Positions 50,372 through 59,882 are shown, counted from the stretch's first letter. The stretch: 64,000 bases of DNA from Pseudomonas anguilliseptica (GCF_900105355.1 NZ_FNSC01000001.1:3720001-3784000); one strand, 5' to 3'. Program-made: numbers and translations. The notes: a model not told the origin generated them from the sequence alone.

Positions 50372-52259
50372 TTAGACCTTGAAGCGCCCGAGCAAATGGT
50401 CCTGCTGGCCGACCTGTTCGATCATCACGGCGCACTGGCGCACCTGTTCTTCGGCGCCTGCGGCCACCTCATGGCTGATGTCGCGGATATTGGTGGTGTT
50501 GCGGTTGATCTCCTCGGTGGTGGCGCTCTGCTGCTCGGCGGCGGTGGCAATTTGCAGGTTCATATCATTGATCCGGGTGATGGCATCGCTGATGCGCCCA
50601 AGCATGTCATTGGCCGCGCCTGCTTCTTCGGCGGTCTTGCTGGCGGTGTCGCGGCTCTGCTGCATGCGCGATTCTGCCTGCTTCACTCCGGATTGCAGCT
50701 GGTCGATCATCTGGCGGATTTCCTGGGTCGACTGCTGCGTGCGTGAAGCCAGCGAGCGCACTTCATCGGCGACCACGGCAAAACCGCGACCGGACTCTCC
50801 GGCGCGCGCTGCCTCGATGGCGGCGTTGAGGGCGAGCAGGTTGGTCTGGTCGGCAATGCTGGTGATCACCGAGAGGATCGACTCGATGTTGTGGCTTAGT
50901 TTGGCCAGCTCATTGATCGCATGGCTGGTTTCGTCCATTTCCTCGGCGAGGTGCTTGATTGCCTCCGTGGAGCGCGAAACCACGCGCACGCCATTCTCGG
51001 TTTCCTGATTGGCTGCCAGTGCGGCCTGCGCTGCAGCCTGTGCGTTGCGCGCCACTTCTTCGGCGGTGGAGGCCATTTCCTGCATGGCAGTGGCGAGCTG
51101 ATCAAGCTCCTGCAGCTGTTGCTGTAGGCGGTTGGCCGCCTGGTTGGCCTCGCTGGAGGTTAGGGTGGTACTTTCGCGCACCTGCCTGGAGCTGCCCATC
51201 ACCTCGCTGATCAGGCTCTGCAGGCTTTGCAGAAAGCTGTTGAACTCTTTGGAGACCAGGGCAATTTCATCGTTGCCGGTGGCAGGCAGGCAGGCGGCGG
51301 GTAAGGTCGCCTTCGCCACTGTTCACCTCATGCAGGGAGTTGTGCAGGTGGTCGAGGGGCTTGAGCAGGCTGTTCATCAGCACGCCGAGTACGATCAGGC
51401 TGATGATCACTCCCAGCACGGTGCCGATCACTGCGCGCCAGCTCAGGGCATTGGCTTCGGCCATGACGATGCCCTTGTCCAGCACCACGCCGATATACCA
51501 GTCCATGCCTTTGAGATTGGGCAGTGGGGTAAAGGACACCAGCAGCTCCTTGTCGCCACCGTTGGTTTCCTGCAGCTCTTTGTTTAGCGCCGGGCTCTGG
51601 CCGCCGAACAGCTCGCTGTAGCTCTTGCCGTTCAGCTCGGTATTGGGGTGGGAAATGATGTTGCCGTTGCGCGTCAGCAAGAAGGCGTAACCGGCGCCGT
51701 TGAAGTCCAGTGTGTTGACCGCATCCGCAACGGTTTTCAGGCGAATGTCGCCCCCCCAGCACGCCGAGAAATTCGCCCGCGTTGGTAATGCGGGTCACGG
51801 CGGAAATCAGAATTTCGCCGGTGGTGGAATCCACATAGGGCTCGGTGAGCACAGCCTGGCTGCCAGCTTTGCCTGTGGCATACCAGGGGCGCTGACGGCC
51901 GTCCCATTCCGGTGCTGGCTGCCACTCGTCAGTGTTCTTAATCGGTTTGCCATCACTTTGCAGGGCGCCGAACACCAGAATGAACTCGTTCTTCAGCATG
52001 GGCGTATTGACGATGCGCTGGGTTTCTTCGGGGCTGTAGTTGCTGTCGATGCTTTGCGCCATCAGGTCCATCAGCTTGAGTTTGGCGTTGAGCCAGTTTT
52101 CGATCTGCCGCGCTAGCGCGTTACTCGACTCTGCGATGCTCGCGGCCACCTGGTTGCGCAGGGTTTCGCGAACCTGGCTGACTTGCGCCAGCGACAACAG
52201 GCTGGTGGGAGGAACAGGACGATGGCCGCGGCCAGACCAACCTTGTGGGCAATTTTCAT
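50372..52259 (-). pseudogene. Methyl-accepting chemotaxis protein with three frameshifts
   Basis: Read across three frames the gene gives a full-length chemoreceptor of about 629 residues: a membrane start MKIAHKVGLAAAIVLFL, a periplasmic Cache-type domain (RQRPWYATGKAG, LTEPYVDSTTGEILISA), a second membrane segment, HAMP and a signalling domain with [20 protein letters not shown]. Frames break near 52205 (GTTCCTCCCACC on the coding strand), at the seven-G run 51751-51757, and in a GGCA repeat at 51281-51294, where one 4-base unit too many is present. It is a pseudogene, a slippage-prone gene or a badly read region. Confidence 0.85.
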
Positions 52260-52384
52260 AACACGCTCCCGACAGCAATTTCGAATAGATCCGTGAGTGC
52301 CTCTGCTCCCTGGCCTTACCTGTTAAAAGTAATACAGTCTGGGCAGATTGCTTGCAGGTTCGTCACTGTTTTGCCATTAAATGC

Positions 52385-52411
52385 AAAAAGCCCGGCACAT
52401 GGGTCGGGCTT
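52385..52411 (-). terminator. Terminator of the enoyl-CoA hydratase gene
   Basis: On the minus strand AAGCCCGACCC and a GxGCCGGGCTT arm pair imperfectly, followed by TTTTT. It lies 20 bases beyond the stop. Confidence 0.75.
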
Positions 52412-52431
52412 GATGGTGTTGCTGGGTAGGT

Positions 52432-53121
52432 TTACCCCATGTGCTTCTTGTCCAGCTCGACCGCCTGGTCGAGGGCTTCGAGCAGCGCCTTGCGCACTTT
52501 CAGCTTGGTGTTCTTGTGCGCAGTCATGTTGATCTTCTTCATCTGCTGGGCAACCGCCAGGGCAGTGGCGTGCAGTTGCTCGGCCGGCACCACCTTGTCG
52601 AGGAAGCCTGCATCCACCGCGCCTTGCGGGTCGAACATTTCACCGTTGATGACCGAGCGGTGGAAGGCCGATTTGCGCAGGCGGTCACGGGCCAGTTCGA
52701 TGCCAGCGTGGTGCATGGTCATGCCGATCTGCACTTCGTTGAGGCCGATGCTGAATGGGCCTTCGACGCCGATGCGGTAGTCCGACGAGAGCAGAATAAA
52801 GGCACCTTTGGCCACCGCGTGGCCTGGGCAGGCGACGATAATCGGGAAGGGGTGGGCGAGCATACGCCGCGCCAGGGTGGAGCCGGAAGCCACCAGGTCG
52901 ATGGCATTCTGCGGACCGGAAGTCATCACCTTGAGGTCGTAACCACCGGAGAGAATGCCCGGCTGGCCGGTGATGATAACGATGGCCTTGTCCTGCGCGG
53001 CGCGATCCAGAGCTGCGTTGAAGGCAGTGATCACGTCCGGGGAGATGGCATTCACCTTGCCATTACACAGGGTCAGGGTGGCAATGCCATCGTCGAGTTG
53101 GTAACTGATCAGGTCGCTCAT
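52432..53121 (-). CDS. Crotonase/enoyl-CoA hydratase family protein
   Basis: 229 residues, slightly short for the family. IATLTLCNGKVNAISPDV is the N-terminal strand region, ILSGGYDLKVM replaces the usual FSAGxDL oxyanion segment, and VACPGHAVAKGAFILLSSDYR corresponds to the NGxAxGGG segment. The usual catalytic Glu pair is not obvious (FSIGLNEVQIGM has one Glu), so the reaction may be hydration, isomerisation or another acyl-CoA change. The start ATG is at 53121. It stands alone, with a terminator downstream. Confidence 0.85.
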   Translation of the reverse strand: MSDLISYQLDDGIATLTLCNGKVNAISPDVITAFNAALDRAAQDKAIVIITGQPGILSGGYDLKVMTSGPQNAIDLVASGSTLARRMLAHPFPIIVACPGHAVAKGAFILLSSDYRIGVEGPFSIGLNEVQIGMTMHHAGIELARDRLRKSAFHRSVINGEMFDPQGAVDAGFLDKVVPAEQLHATALAVAQQMKKINMTAHKNTKLKVRKALLEALDQAVELDKKHMG

Positions 53122-53347
53122 GGTCGGGTTCCTTGTGCTGAAGTGCAGCAGACGTTACTCATCCGTATCGGTCAGGTAAAGCACGATGGCTGACTGGCTG
53201 GTCAGTGCGCATTGCGCTTGCTGCCGTTAGCCTGTCTGTTTCCCGAGCTTTCTTCTATTTGGTTAGCGGTGATCCGAACAAGGCCGACAAATGTCACGAC
53301 TGGTCCCTGCATTTGGCATAAGCGCATGAATCTTTTGAAAAAAGCTT

Positions 53348-53376
53348 TTGCCTTTGCGGGACTGTTCGGCTAGATT
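53348..53376 (+). promoter_or_regulatory. Sigma70-type promoter of tRNA-Ser
   Basis: TTGCCT at 53348-53353 and TAGATT at 53371-53376 with a 17-base spacer; the tRNA begins 37 bases after the -10 box. A GC-rich discriminator (AGCGCGCC) follows, as in stable RNA promoters. Confidence 0.6.
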
Positions 53377-53413
53377 AGCGCGCCTCGACAGACAGCAATG
53401 CCAGTCGAGCCCC

Positions 53414-53503
53414 GGTGAAGTGTCCGAGTGGCTTAAGGAGCACGCCTGGAAAGTGTGTATACGAGAAATCGTATCGAGAGTTCGAATCTCTCCTTCACCG
53501 CCA
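53414..53503 (+). tRNA. tRNA-Ser (anticodon GGA)
   Basis: 90 bases including encoded CCA. The acceptor stem GGTGAAG/CTTCACC is perfect; the anticodon stem CACGC/GTGTG flanks loop CTGGAAA with GGA at 53448-53450; a long variable arm (TACGA/TCGTA) and T-arm GAGAG-TTCGAAT-CTCTC follow. The long variable arm confirms a serine tRNA; it reads UCC/UCU codons. Confidence 0.97.
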
Positions 53504-53513
53504 TACAGATTGA

Positions 53514-53546
53514 CGAAAAAGCTCGACCACGTGTCGGGCTTTTTCG
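53514..53546 (+). terminator. Terminator of tRNA-Ser
   Basis: CGAAAAAGCTCGAC and GTCGGGCTTTTTCG pair with one G:T, around CACGT, followed by TTTC. Confidence 0.75.
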
Positions 53547-53610
53547 TTTCTGACGTTTGCTGACCGCTCTGTCGCCTTTAAGGTGGGCTCGGCACATAAC
53601 GGAGCAGCGC

Positions 53611-54744
53611 ATGCGCGCAACCTGGGACATTTTCTGCAGCGTTGTCGATAACTACGGCGATATCGGGGTGACCTGGCGCTTGGCGCGGCAGTTGGTGGTC
53701 GAGCACGGTATGGCGGTGCGGTTGTGGGTGGATGATCTGGGCGCGTTTGTGCGCCTGTGTCCGCAGGCTGACGCGCAGGCGCTAAGGCAAACCCAGCAGG
53801 GTGTCGAGATTTGTTTATGGCAGGCCGACTGGCAGGCAACCGAACCGGCCGATGTGGTGATTGAGGCGTTTGCCTGTGAGTTGCCAGCCTTCTATATAGC
53901 CGCAATGGCACAGCGTTCGCAGAAATCGCTTTGGCTCAACCTTGAATACTTGAGTGCCGAAGACTGGGTGGAGGGTTGCCATGGCTTGCCTTCATTACAG
54001 TCTAATGGCCTATCGAAGTTCTTCTTCTTTCCCGGTTTTAGCGTAGGCAGCGGTGGCCTGTTGCGTGAGCGTGAGCTGCTGGTGCTGCGCCGGGCGTTTC
54101 AGGCCGATAGCGGCGCCCGTGAGATGTTTCTGCGCACTATTGGTGTAACGCCGTTACCGGGGGCGCGGCTTATCTCCCTGTTTGCCTATGAGAATGCTGC
54201 GCTGGCCAGCTGGCTGGACGTTTTGGCTACAGATACGCAAATCAATCAGTTACTGGTGCCGGAAGGGCGCATTCTGGCGAACCTAGAGGCTTGGCTGGGT
54301 TGCACCGCTATGCGCGCAGGGGATATGCAGCGGCGTGGTCAGCTGCATATTCAGGTGCTGCCGTTTATCCAGCAGGAGCAGTACGACCGACTGCTGTGGA
54401 GTTGCGACTTCAATGCGGTGCGCGGGGAAGACTCCTTCGTCCGTGCGCAATGGGCTGGGCGGCCATTGCTCTGGCATATCTATGAGCAAACGGACAACGC
54501 CCATCTGGAAAAGCTAGACGCTTTCCTGGCTCTCTATAAGGAGAGTTTGTCAGTGGATGGGCAGCGTGCTTTGGTCGAGTTGTGGCATGCCTGGAATACC
54601 GGTCAGTCGGTCAACGAAAGTTGGAATCAGCTGCTAAATAACTGGCCAGAGCAGCAGGCACATGCCGAACAGTGGTGTCTGCAACGGGCCTCTCAGGCCG
54701 ATCTTGCCGAGGCGCTGGTGCAGTTTTACCTAAATTGGCTATGA
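53611..54744 (+). CDS. earP: EF-P arginine rhamnosyltransferase EarP
   Basis: 377 residues. EarP transfers rhamnose from dTDP-L-rhamnose to Arg32 of elongation factor P. It has a GT-B fold; visible family segments are DIFCSVVDNYGDIGVTWRLA with the catalytic Asp pair in the N-terminal domain and CDFNAVRGEDSFVRAQWAG in the nucleotide-sugar site. The start is MRATWDIF at 53611 after CGGAGCAGCGC. The gene lies 46 bases upstream of efp, the normal arrangement; the substrate loop of efp (KSGRN) matches. Confidence 0.95.
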   Translation: MRATWDIFCSVVDNYGDIGVTWRLARQLVVEHGMAVRLWVDDLGAFVRLCPQADAQALRQTQQGVEICLWQADWQATEPADVVIEAFACELPAFYIAAMAQRSQKSLWLNLEYLSAEDWVEGCHGLPSLQSNGLSKFFFFPGFSVGSGGLLRERELLVLRRAFQADSGAREMFLRTIGVTPLPGARLISLFAYENAALASWLDVLATDTQINQLLVPEGRILANLEAWLGCTAMRAGDMQRRGQLHIQVLPFIQQEQYDRLLWSCDFNAVRGEDSFVRAQWAGRPLLWHIYEQTDNAHLEKLDAFLALYKESLSVDGQRALVELWHAWNTGQSVNESWNQLLNNWPEQQAHAEQWCLQRASQADLAEALVQFYLNWL

Positions 54745-54790
54745 TACGCGGCCAAGAATTTTGTAATTCCATCCAAACCCGGATATTCGT

Positions 54791-55363
54791 ATGAAAACCG
54801 CACAAGAAATGAAGCCCAACAGTGTGGCCCTGATTGATGGCCAACCTTGGCTGATCCAGAAGGCCGAATTCACCAAGTCCGGTCGTAACAGCGCCATCGT
54901 TAAAATGAAGCTGAAGAACCTGCTGAGCGGTTCCTCAACTGAAACCGTATACAAGGCCGACGACAAAATGGAGCCAGTTATTCTGGACCGCGTTGACGTG
55001 ACCTACTCGTACTACAGCGAGCCGAACTACGTGTTCATGGACGCTGAATTCAACCAGTACGAACTGAACAAAGACGATCTGGAAAGCGTAATGCCGTACA
55101 TCGTCGATGGCATGACCGACGTCTGCGAAGCCGTATTCTTCGAAGGAAAAGTGGTTTCGGTTGACCTGCCGACTACCATCGTTCGCCAGATTACTTACAC
55201 CGAAGGTTCCGCCCGTGGCGATACTTCCGGTAAGGTGATGAAGCCAGCCAAGCTGAGCAACGGTACCGAGATCAAAGTCGCTGACTTCTGCAACATCGAC
55301 GACTGGATCGAAATCGACACCCGTACCGGCGAGTACAAATCCCGCGCTAAAGCTCCGGTTTAA
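54791..55363 (+). CDS. efp: Translation elongation factor P
   Basis: 190 residues. EF-P binds between the P and E sites and relieves stalling at polyproline. The loop tip [11 protein letters not shown] carries Arg32, the residue rhamnosylated by EarP, instead of the Lys used by the EpmA pathway. All three beta-barrel domains are present, with the conserved C-terminal [17 protein letters not shown] -10-like TATGAT lies within the 3' end of earP, so a separate promoter is possible. A strong terminator follows. Confidence 0.97.
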   Translation: MKTAQEMKPNSVALIDGQPWLIQKAEFTKSGRNSAIVKMKLKNLLSGSSTETVYKADDKMEPVILDRVDVTYSYYSEPNYVFMDAEFNQYELNKDDLESVMPYIVDGMTDVCEAVFFEGKVVSVDLPTTIVRQITYTEGSARGDTSGKVMKPAKLSNGTEIKVADFCNIDDWIEIDTRTGEYKSRAKAPV

Positions 55364-55385
55364 GATCGGCTTTAACAGCGAGAAG

Positions 55386-55416
55386 AAAAAGCCCGACCTT
55401 GAGTCGGGCTTTTTTA
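55386..55416 (+). terminator. Terminator of efp
   Basis: AAAAAGCCCGAC and GTCGGGCTTTTTT pair around CTTGA. Confidence 0.88.
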
Positions 55417-55507
55417 TGGTCCGTCATTTATGGCGGCCAACCTTCGGGTTGTCGATCGTGACGCTAAAAGTGATGCCCGATCATTTTTATGCATGCTGTT
55501 TTAGCGT

Positions 55508-56464
55508 TTAGCTGCGCTGCAGGTCACTTTGCAGGGCCAGATCCCAGGGCGCTATAGGGCCGAAGCGGGCTTTGAGACACTCCAGTAACAAGCGGCTGTG
55601 TGAGTTAGTTTCGCGCTCCAGGCGCAGGGCGTAGATGCCGCTGGGCTCGGGGGCTGGCAGCCCGTCTTCGCAGAACAGCGGCAGCAGTTCGCCGCGCAGC
55701 AGGTAGTCGCTGATCAGCCAAGTTGGTAAATGAGCTATGCCCAAGCCGGCGATGGTGCTGAACAGCAGTGCTTCGGCGTTGTTGGCGGTCATGCGCAGGC
55801 GTTTGGGGCGACACAGTTGCAGTTTGCCGTCCTGCTCGAAGCGCCAGGCATAGGGCGGTGCCAAGCTGTCCCAGTCGAGTCCATCATGCTCCAGCAACTC
55901 GCTTGGGCTGCGCGGTACGCCGCGCCGCGCCAGGTATTCGGGGCTGGCGCAGACGACCCTAACCATCGGTGATAGCGCGGTGGCGACCAGGCGGGTGTCG
56001 GCCAGGGGGCCGATGCGCAACACCAGGTCGACCTCACCCAGGTGTGTGCCGTGCAAATCGACGAAGCTGTCGATCAGGCGCAGTTGCACATCCAGTCCCG
56101 GATAGGCAACCAGAAACTCGGCAATCGCCGGAGCCAGATGGCGCCGACCGAAGGGGGCGGGTGCGTCGATACGAATCAGCCCCTCCGGCGCGCTGCTCAG
56201 CGATACGGCTTCGGCGCGAGCCAGGTGCAGCTCGGCGAGGATGCGCCTGGCCCGTTCTGCAAATGCCAGGCCGGCGGATGTCGCGCGTACGGCATGGGTG
56301 CTGCGGCTGAACAGGTTGCTGCCCAGCGAGCGCTCCAAGGCATCGATGCGCCGGGCCACTGCCGAGGGCGTCAGCGGGTGACGGCGGGCAGCAGCGGAAA
56401 AGCTGCCGGTTTCCAGTACATCGAGAAACAGGCTGAGCTGGTCAGTCAGGCTATCGGGATTCAT
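55508..56464 (-). CDS. LysR-family transcriptional regulator
   Basis: 318 residues. An N-terminal winged helix-turn-helix (SLFLDVLETGSFSAAARRHP, then LTPSAVARRIDALERSLGSNLF) and a LysR substrate domain are present (RIDAPAPFGRRHLAPAIAEF). It resembles the CrgA/DsdC-like branch. It is divergent from the TauE/SafE-like gene with a 106-base gap, so that exporter is its probable target. Start ATG at 56464. The effector is unknown. Confidence 0.9.
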   Translation of the reverse strand: MNPDSLTDQLSLFLDVLETGSFSAAARRHPLTPSAVARRIDALERSLGSNLFSRSTHAVRATSAGLAFAERARRILAELHLARAEAVSLSSAPEGLIRIDAPAPFGRRHLAPAIAEFLVAYPGLDVQLRLIDSFVDLHGTHLGEVDLVLRIGPLADTRLVATALSPMVRVVCASPEYLARRGVPRSPSELLEHDGLDWDSLAPPYAWRFEQDGKLQLCRPKRLRMTANNAEALLFSTIAGLGIAHLPTWLISDYLLRGELLPLFCEDGLPAPEPSGIYALRLERETNSHSRLLLECLKARFGPIAPWDLALQSDLQRS

Positions 56465-56570
56465 GGTCAGGCTCTGCTATGCGTTATATGCATAGCAATT
56501 TTGCGTTGCTGTGCGTTTCGCGGCTAGTGACGAATGCCTAGGCTGTGCGGCATCACTTCGGAGCCCGCTG

Positions 56571-57310
56571 ATGACCTTGCTCGATTTTGTCTTGAACCTT
56601 CTGCTCGGATTGACTCTCGGTACTCTGGGCGGTCTGTTTGGGATTGGCGGTGGGTTGATCGCCATTCCGGCACTTGGCGTGTTGTTTGGCCTGGATCAGC
56701 AGTTGGCCCAGGGCACGGCGCTGGTGATGGTGGTGCCCAATGTGCTGTTGGCGCTGTGGCGTTACCACCAGCGCAACCGCATCGACTGGCGCCATGCCTT
56801 GGCCCTGGCGGTGCCCAGCCTGATATTTGCTGGGCAGTCACTGTGGATGCCGAGCGCATGCGTCTGGGTTTCGTGGTTTTCCTGGTGTTGCTGGCTGCCT
56901 ACAACCTCTCTCGGCTGTACAGCAAGCCGGCCATGCTCTCGGTTGGCCTGCGTTATCCCTGGTCCTGGCTGACGCTGCTAGGCAGTGGCGCCGGCTTGCT
57001 CGGTGGGTTGTTTGGTGTTGGCGGCGCGGTGTTGGCGACGCCGGTACTGGCCACGCTGTTCGGCACCAGCCAGGTTATGGCGCAGGGGCTGTCGCTGGCT
57101 CTGGCGGCACCGAGTACAGCCGTGACTCTGGCGACCTACGCGGCCCATGATCACGTCGACTGGCTGCTGGGGGCGCCTTTGGCGCTAGGCGGTTTGCTGA
57201 GTATCAGTTGGGGCGTGAAGTGCGCCCACGCGCTGCCAGAGCGCGTTCTGCGCGGGCTGTTTGCCGGTTTTCTGCTGCTTTGTGCGGTATTGCTCGCGCT
57301 TAAAGTCTGA
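56571..57310 (+). pseudogene. TauE/SafE-family (TSUP) membrane exporter, frameshifted
   Basis: The frame from ATG 56571 gives helices 1-3 (MTLLDFVLNLLLGLTLGTLG, GGLFGIGGGLIAIPALG) up to PSLIFAG, then continues out of frame. A second frame picks up as VDAERMRLGFVVFLVLLA and runs to 57310 with the second repeat (GGLFGVGGAVLATPVLA). Near 56829-56845 several bases appear deleted, so the product is broken or the sequence is wrong there. The family exports sulfite, sulfoacetate or related anions. It overlaps the 3' end of the convergent LysR gene by 11 bases. Confidence 0.85.
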
Positions 57311-58154
57311 AACCTTCGACGATCTGTTCGGCCAGGGTCTCGGTGACTTGCGACTGCGTCTGACTGTTGCGCAAGAGCACGATGCTGGCGGAGGGCATCA
57401 CCGGCAGGCCCTCGGCAGTACCGATGATGCGCATGTCCGGGGTGATCAGGCTCTGCAGTTGGGCGGTAATCGCCAGGCCGGCGCTGACCACCGCCATGAT
57501 CGCCGAGAGGCTCGGGCTGGTGTAGGCGATACGGTATTCGCGCTCCATGGCGTCCAGCGCGTTGCAGGCCCAGGAGCGGCAGAAGCACTGGGCATTGAAC
57601 ATCGCCAGCGGTAGCGGCTCCTGCTCATGCGGGCTGAAGCCATGGGCTTCGGCCCAGACAATGCGTTCCTGGCGCAGCAGTTGGCCAATCTCGGTGCCTG
57701 GCTCGCGGGTGACGATGGTCAGGTCGAGGTCCTGGCGCTGCAACAGCTGAAACGACGGCTCGCAATGCAACTCCACCTGCACCAGTGGATAGGCCTGGGC
57801 GAAGCGCGAAAGGATGCCCGGCATAAAACGCATCACGTAGTCGTCTGGGGTGCCGATGCGCACGGTGCCAACCATATGTGGGGCACGCATGCTGGTCATC
57901 ACTTCACTGTGCAATTTGAGAATGCGTCGGGCATAACCGAGCAGTAACTGGCCTTCGGCCGTTAGGCTGAACTGACGGCCGTCGCGCACAAACAGCGGGC
58001 GCTGTACCACATCTTCTTCCAAACGTTTCATTTGCATGCTGACGGCCGACTGGGTGCGGTTGACCATTTCCGCTGCGCGAGTAAAGCCACCGTGATCGGC
58101 AATCGCGACAAAGGTGCGCAGCAGTTCGCTATCGATGCTCGGGTAACTGGCCAT
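57300..58154 (-). CDS. LysR-family transcriptional regulator
   Basis: 284 residues. The winged HTH covers residues 7-66 (LRTFVAIADHGGFTRAAEMV, TQSAVSMQMKRLEEDV) and the effector domain the rest. It is divergent from the DUF1127 gene (97-base gap) and may control it; I recall the same divergent pair in other pseudomonads. The start is ATG 58154. Its 3' end overlaps that of the TauE/SafE-like gene. Confidence 0.9.
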   Translation of the reverse strand: MASYPSIDSELLRTFVAIADHGGFTRAAEMVNRTQSAVSMQMKRLEEDVVQRPLFVRDGRQFSLTAEGQLLLGYARRILKLHSEVMTSMRAPHMVGTVRIGTPDDYVMRFMPGILSRFAQAYPLVQVELHCEPSFQLLQRQDLDLTIVTREPGTEIGQLLRQERIVWAEAHGFSPHEQEPLPLAMFNAQCFCRSWACNALDAMEREYRIAYTSPSLSAIMAVVSAGLAITAQLQSLITPDMRIIGTAEGLPVMPSASIVLLRNSQTQSQVTETLAEQIVEGFRL

Positions 58155-58251
58155 ACATCAATCTCCGAGATGCATTGCATAAGAAACATTCGTTGGATTG
58201 ATCATAAGCCGAGCGCGAGACTGTCGCCAACCCCACAAGGAGGGCGACGAG

Positions 58252-58485
58252 ATGAAAGGTCAAAAAGGTTATGCATTAGTCAGTGCCGGACGCTTACAGG
58301 GCCATCGGCCGTTTGAAATACTGCGTGCGCTTGGCCGCCAGTTTTCCCGCTGGTGGCAGCTGGCCGAACAACGGCGGCGTCTGGCCATGCTTGATGATGT
58401 GGCGTTGAAGGATCTGGGCTTAAGCCGTGCGGATGTTATCCAGGAAAGCGAGCGCTCATTCTGGGGTGATCCCATGGCGCGCTGA
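58252..58485 (+). CDS. DUF1127 (YjiS-like) small protein
   Basis: 77 residues. The C-terminal DUF1127 motif is LAMLDDVALKDLGLSRADVI, preceded by an aromatic/basic helix (RALGRQFSRWWQLAEQRRR). DUF1127 proteins in other bacteria bind RNA or modulate phosphate and carbon metabolism; this one is uncharacterised. AAGGAGGG lies eight bases upstream of ATG 58252. It is divergent from a LysR gene. Confidence 0.88.
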   Translation: MKGQKGYALVSAGRLQGHRPFEILRALGRQFSRWWQLAEQRRRLAMLDDVALKDLGLSRADVIQESERSFWGDPMAR

Positions 58486-58579
58486 GTCGCTGGCCGTGTG
58501 CATCGAGGCTGTGATGCGCTCGTAGGGCGCAGTCAGGGCAGTGGTTATTCAGGGATTTACATAAAAAGGAGAGACATTG

Positions 58580-59050
58580 ATGTCTAGCTATCAACTCGCG
58601 CAGTTGAATATCGCCACGATGAAGGAGCCGCTGGAGTCGCCAAGCATGGCCGACTTTGTCGCCAATCTGGAGCGCATCAATGCGCTGGCGGAAGCCTCGT
58701 CCGGCTATATCTGGCGTCTGCAGGGCGAGGCGGGCGATGCCACGGCGTTTCGCCCGTTTGGCGATGATGTGCTGGTGAATCTGTCAGTTTGGCGCGATGT
58801 GCAGGCACTCAGTGATTACGTGTACAAGTCCGCTCATACCGAGATGCTCAAGCGTCGCCAGGAGTGGTTCCGCAAGGTTAGTGAGGCGCATGTGGTGCTG
58901 TGGTGGGTACCGGCAGGGCATCTACCATCGGTGCAGGAGGCTGCCGAACGCTTGGCGTTGTTGCGTGAGCAGGGCGCCAGCGCCCAGGCGTTCAGCTTTC
59001 GCCAGGCATTTGCGGCGCCAGATTCATGCGTAGATGAGCCTGTCGAGTAG
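58580..59050 (+). CDS. DUF3291 family protein
   Basis: 156 residues. QLAQLNIATMKEPLESPSM, then GYIWRLQGEAGDATAFRPFG and VVLWWVPAGHLPSVQEAAERL fit DUF3291, a dimeric alpha-beta barrel-like domain related to antibiotic-biosynthesis monooxygenases. Function is unknown. AAAAGGAGAG precedes ATG 58580; a TTG one codon earlier is ignored. It follows the DUF1127 gene by about 95 bases on the same strand. Confidence 0.82.
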   Translation: MSSYQLAQLNIATMKEPLESPSMADFVANLERINALAEASSGYIWRLQGEAGDATAFRPFGDDVLVNLSVWRDVQALSDYVYKSAHTEMLKRRQEWFRKVSEAHVVLWWVPAGHLPSVQEAAERLALLREQGASAQAFSFRQAFAAPDSCVDEPVE

Positions 59051-59177
59051 CGGTAAGTCATGGTTTGCTGCGGCTCTATTTTGAGTTGTGGGCGAGGCGG
59101 ACGGATCGCCGGAGCGGCAAGCCTGCGGCGCATCCGCTACAATGCGCGCCGAATTTGTCTTGCCCGAGAGCCCGCCC

Positions 59178-59876
59178 ATGTCCGTCTGCCAGACCCCGAT
59201 CATCGTTGCCCTGGATTTCCCGACCCGTGATGCCGCGCTGGCATTGGCTGATCAGCTCGATCCCGGTTTGTGCCGGGTAAAAGTGGGCAAGGAGCTGTTC
59301 ACCCGTTGCGGGCCGGAGATCGTCAACGTGTTGGCCGGCAAGGGCTTCGAGGTGTTTCTCGATCTGAAATTCCATGACATTCCCAATACCACCGCCATGG
59401 CCGTTAAGGCTGCCGCCGAAATGGGCGTGTGGATGGTCAATGTGCACTGCTCGGGCGGCCTGCGCATGATGGCGGCCTGCCGAGAAAACCTGGACAAGCT
59501 CGCTGGGGCCAAGCCGCTGCTGATTGGTGTGACTGTGCTGACCAGCATGGAGCGCGAGGACCTGGCGGGCGTTGGCCTGGATCTAGAACCGCAGGCGCAG
59601 GTGTTGCGTTTGGCAGGTCTGGCCGCACAGGCCGGTCTGGATGGCCTGGTGTGTTCGGCCCAGGAAGCGCAGGCGCTTAAGGCTACTTACCCAGCGCTGC
59701 AACTGGTAACGCCAGGGATTCGTCCGGCCGGCAGTGCTCAGGATGACCAGCGCCGCATTCTGACGCCACGTCAGGCATTGGATGTCGGTTCCGATTATCT
59801 GGTGATCGGCCGTCCGATCAGTCAGGCTGCTGATCCTGCTCAGGCGTTGGCCGCTGTAGTGGCCGAGCTGGCCTGA
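59178..59876 (+). CDS. pyrF: Orotidine 5'-phosphate decarboxylase
   Basis: 232 residues, the normal bacterial length. It decarboxylates OMP to UMP, the last step of pyrimidine synthesis. Catalytic residues are in [13 protein letters not shown] (Lys64, Asp67) with the first Asp in VALDFPTRD; the phosphate site includes VTPGIRP and YLVIGRPIS. The start is ATG 59178; an upstream in-frame extension is not family-like. A hairpin follows 7 bases after the stop. Confidence 0.95.
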   Translation: MSVCQTPIIVALDFPTRDAALALADQLDPGLCRVKVGKELFTRCGPEIVNVLAGKGFEVFLDLKFHDIPNTTAMAVKAAAEMGVWMVNVHCSGGLRMMAACRENLDKLAGAKPLLIGVTVLTSMEREDLAGVGLDLEPQAQVLRLAGLAAQAGLDGLVCSAQEAQALKATYPALQLVTPGIRPAGSAQDDQRRILTPRQALDVGSDYLVIGRPISQAADPAQALAAVVAELA

Positions 59877-59882
59877 TGCTAC

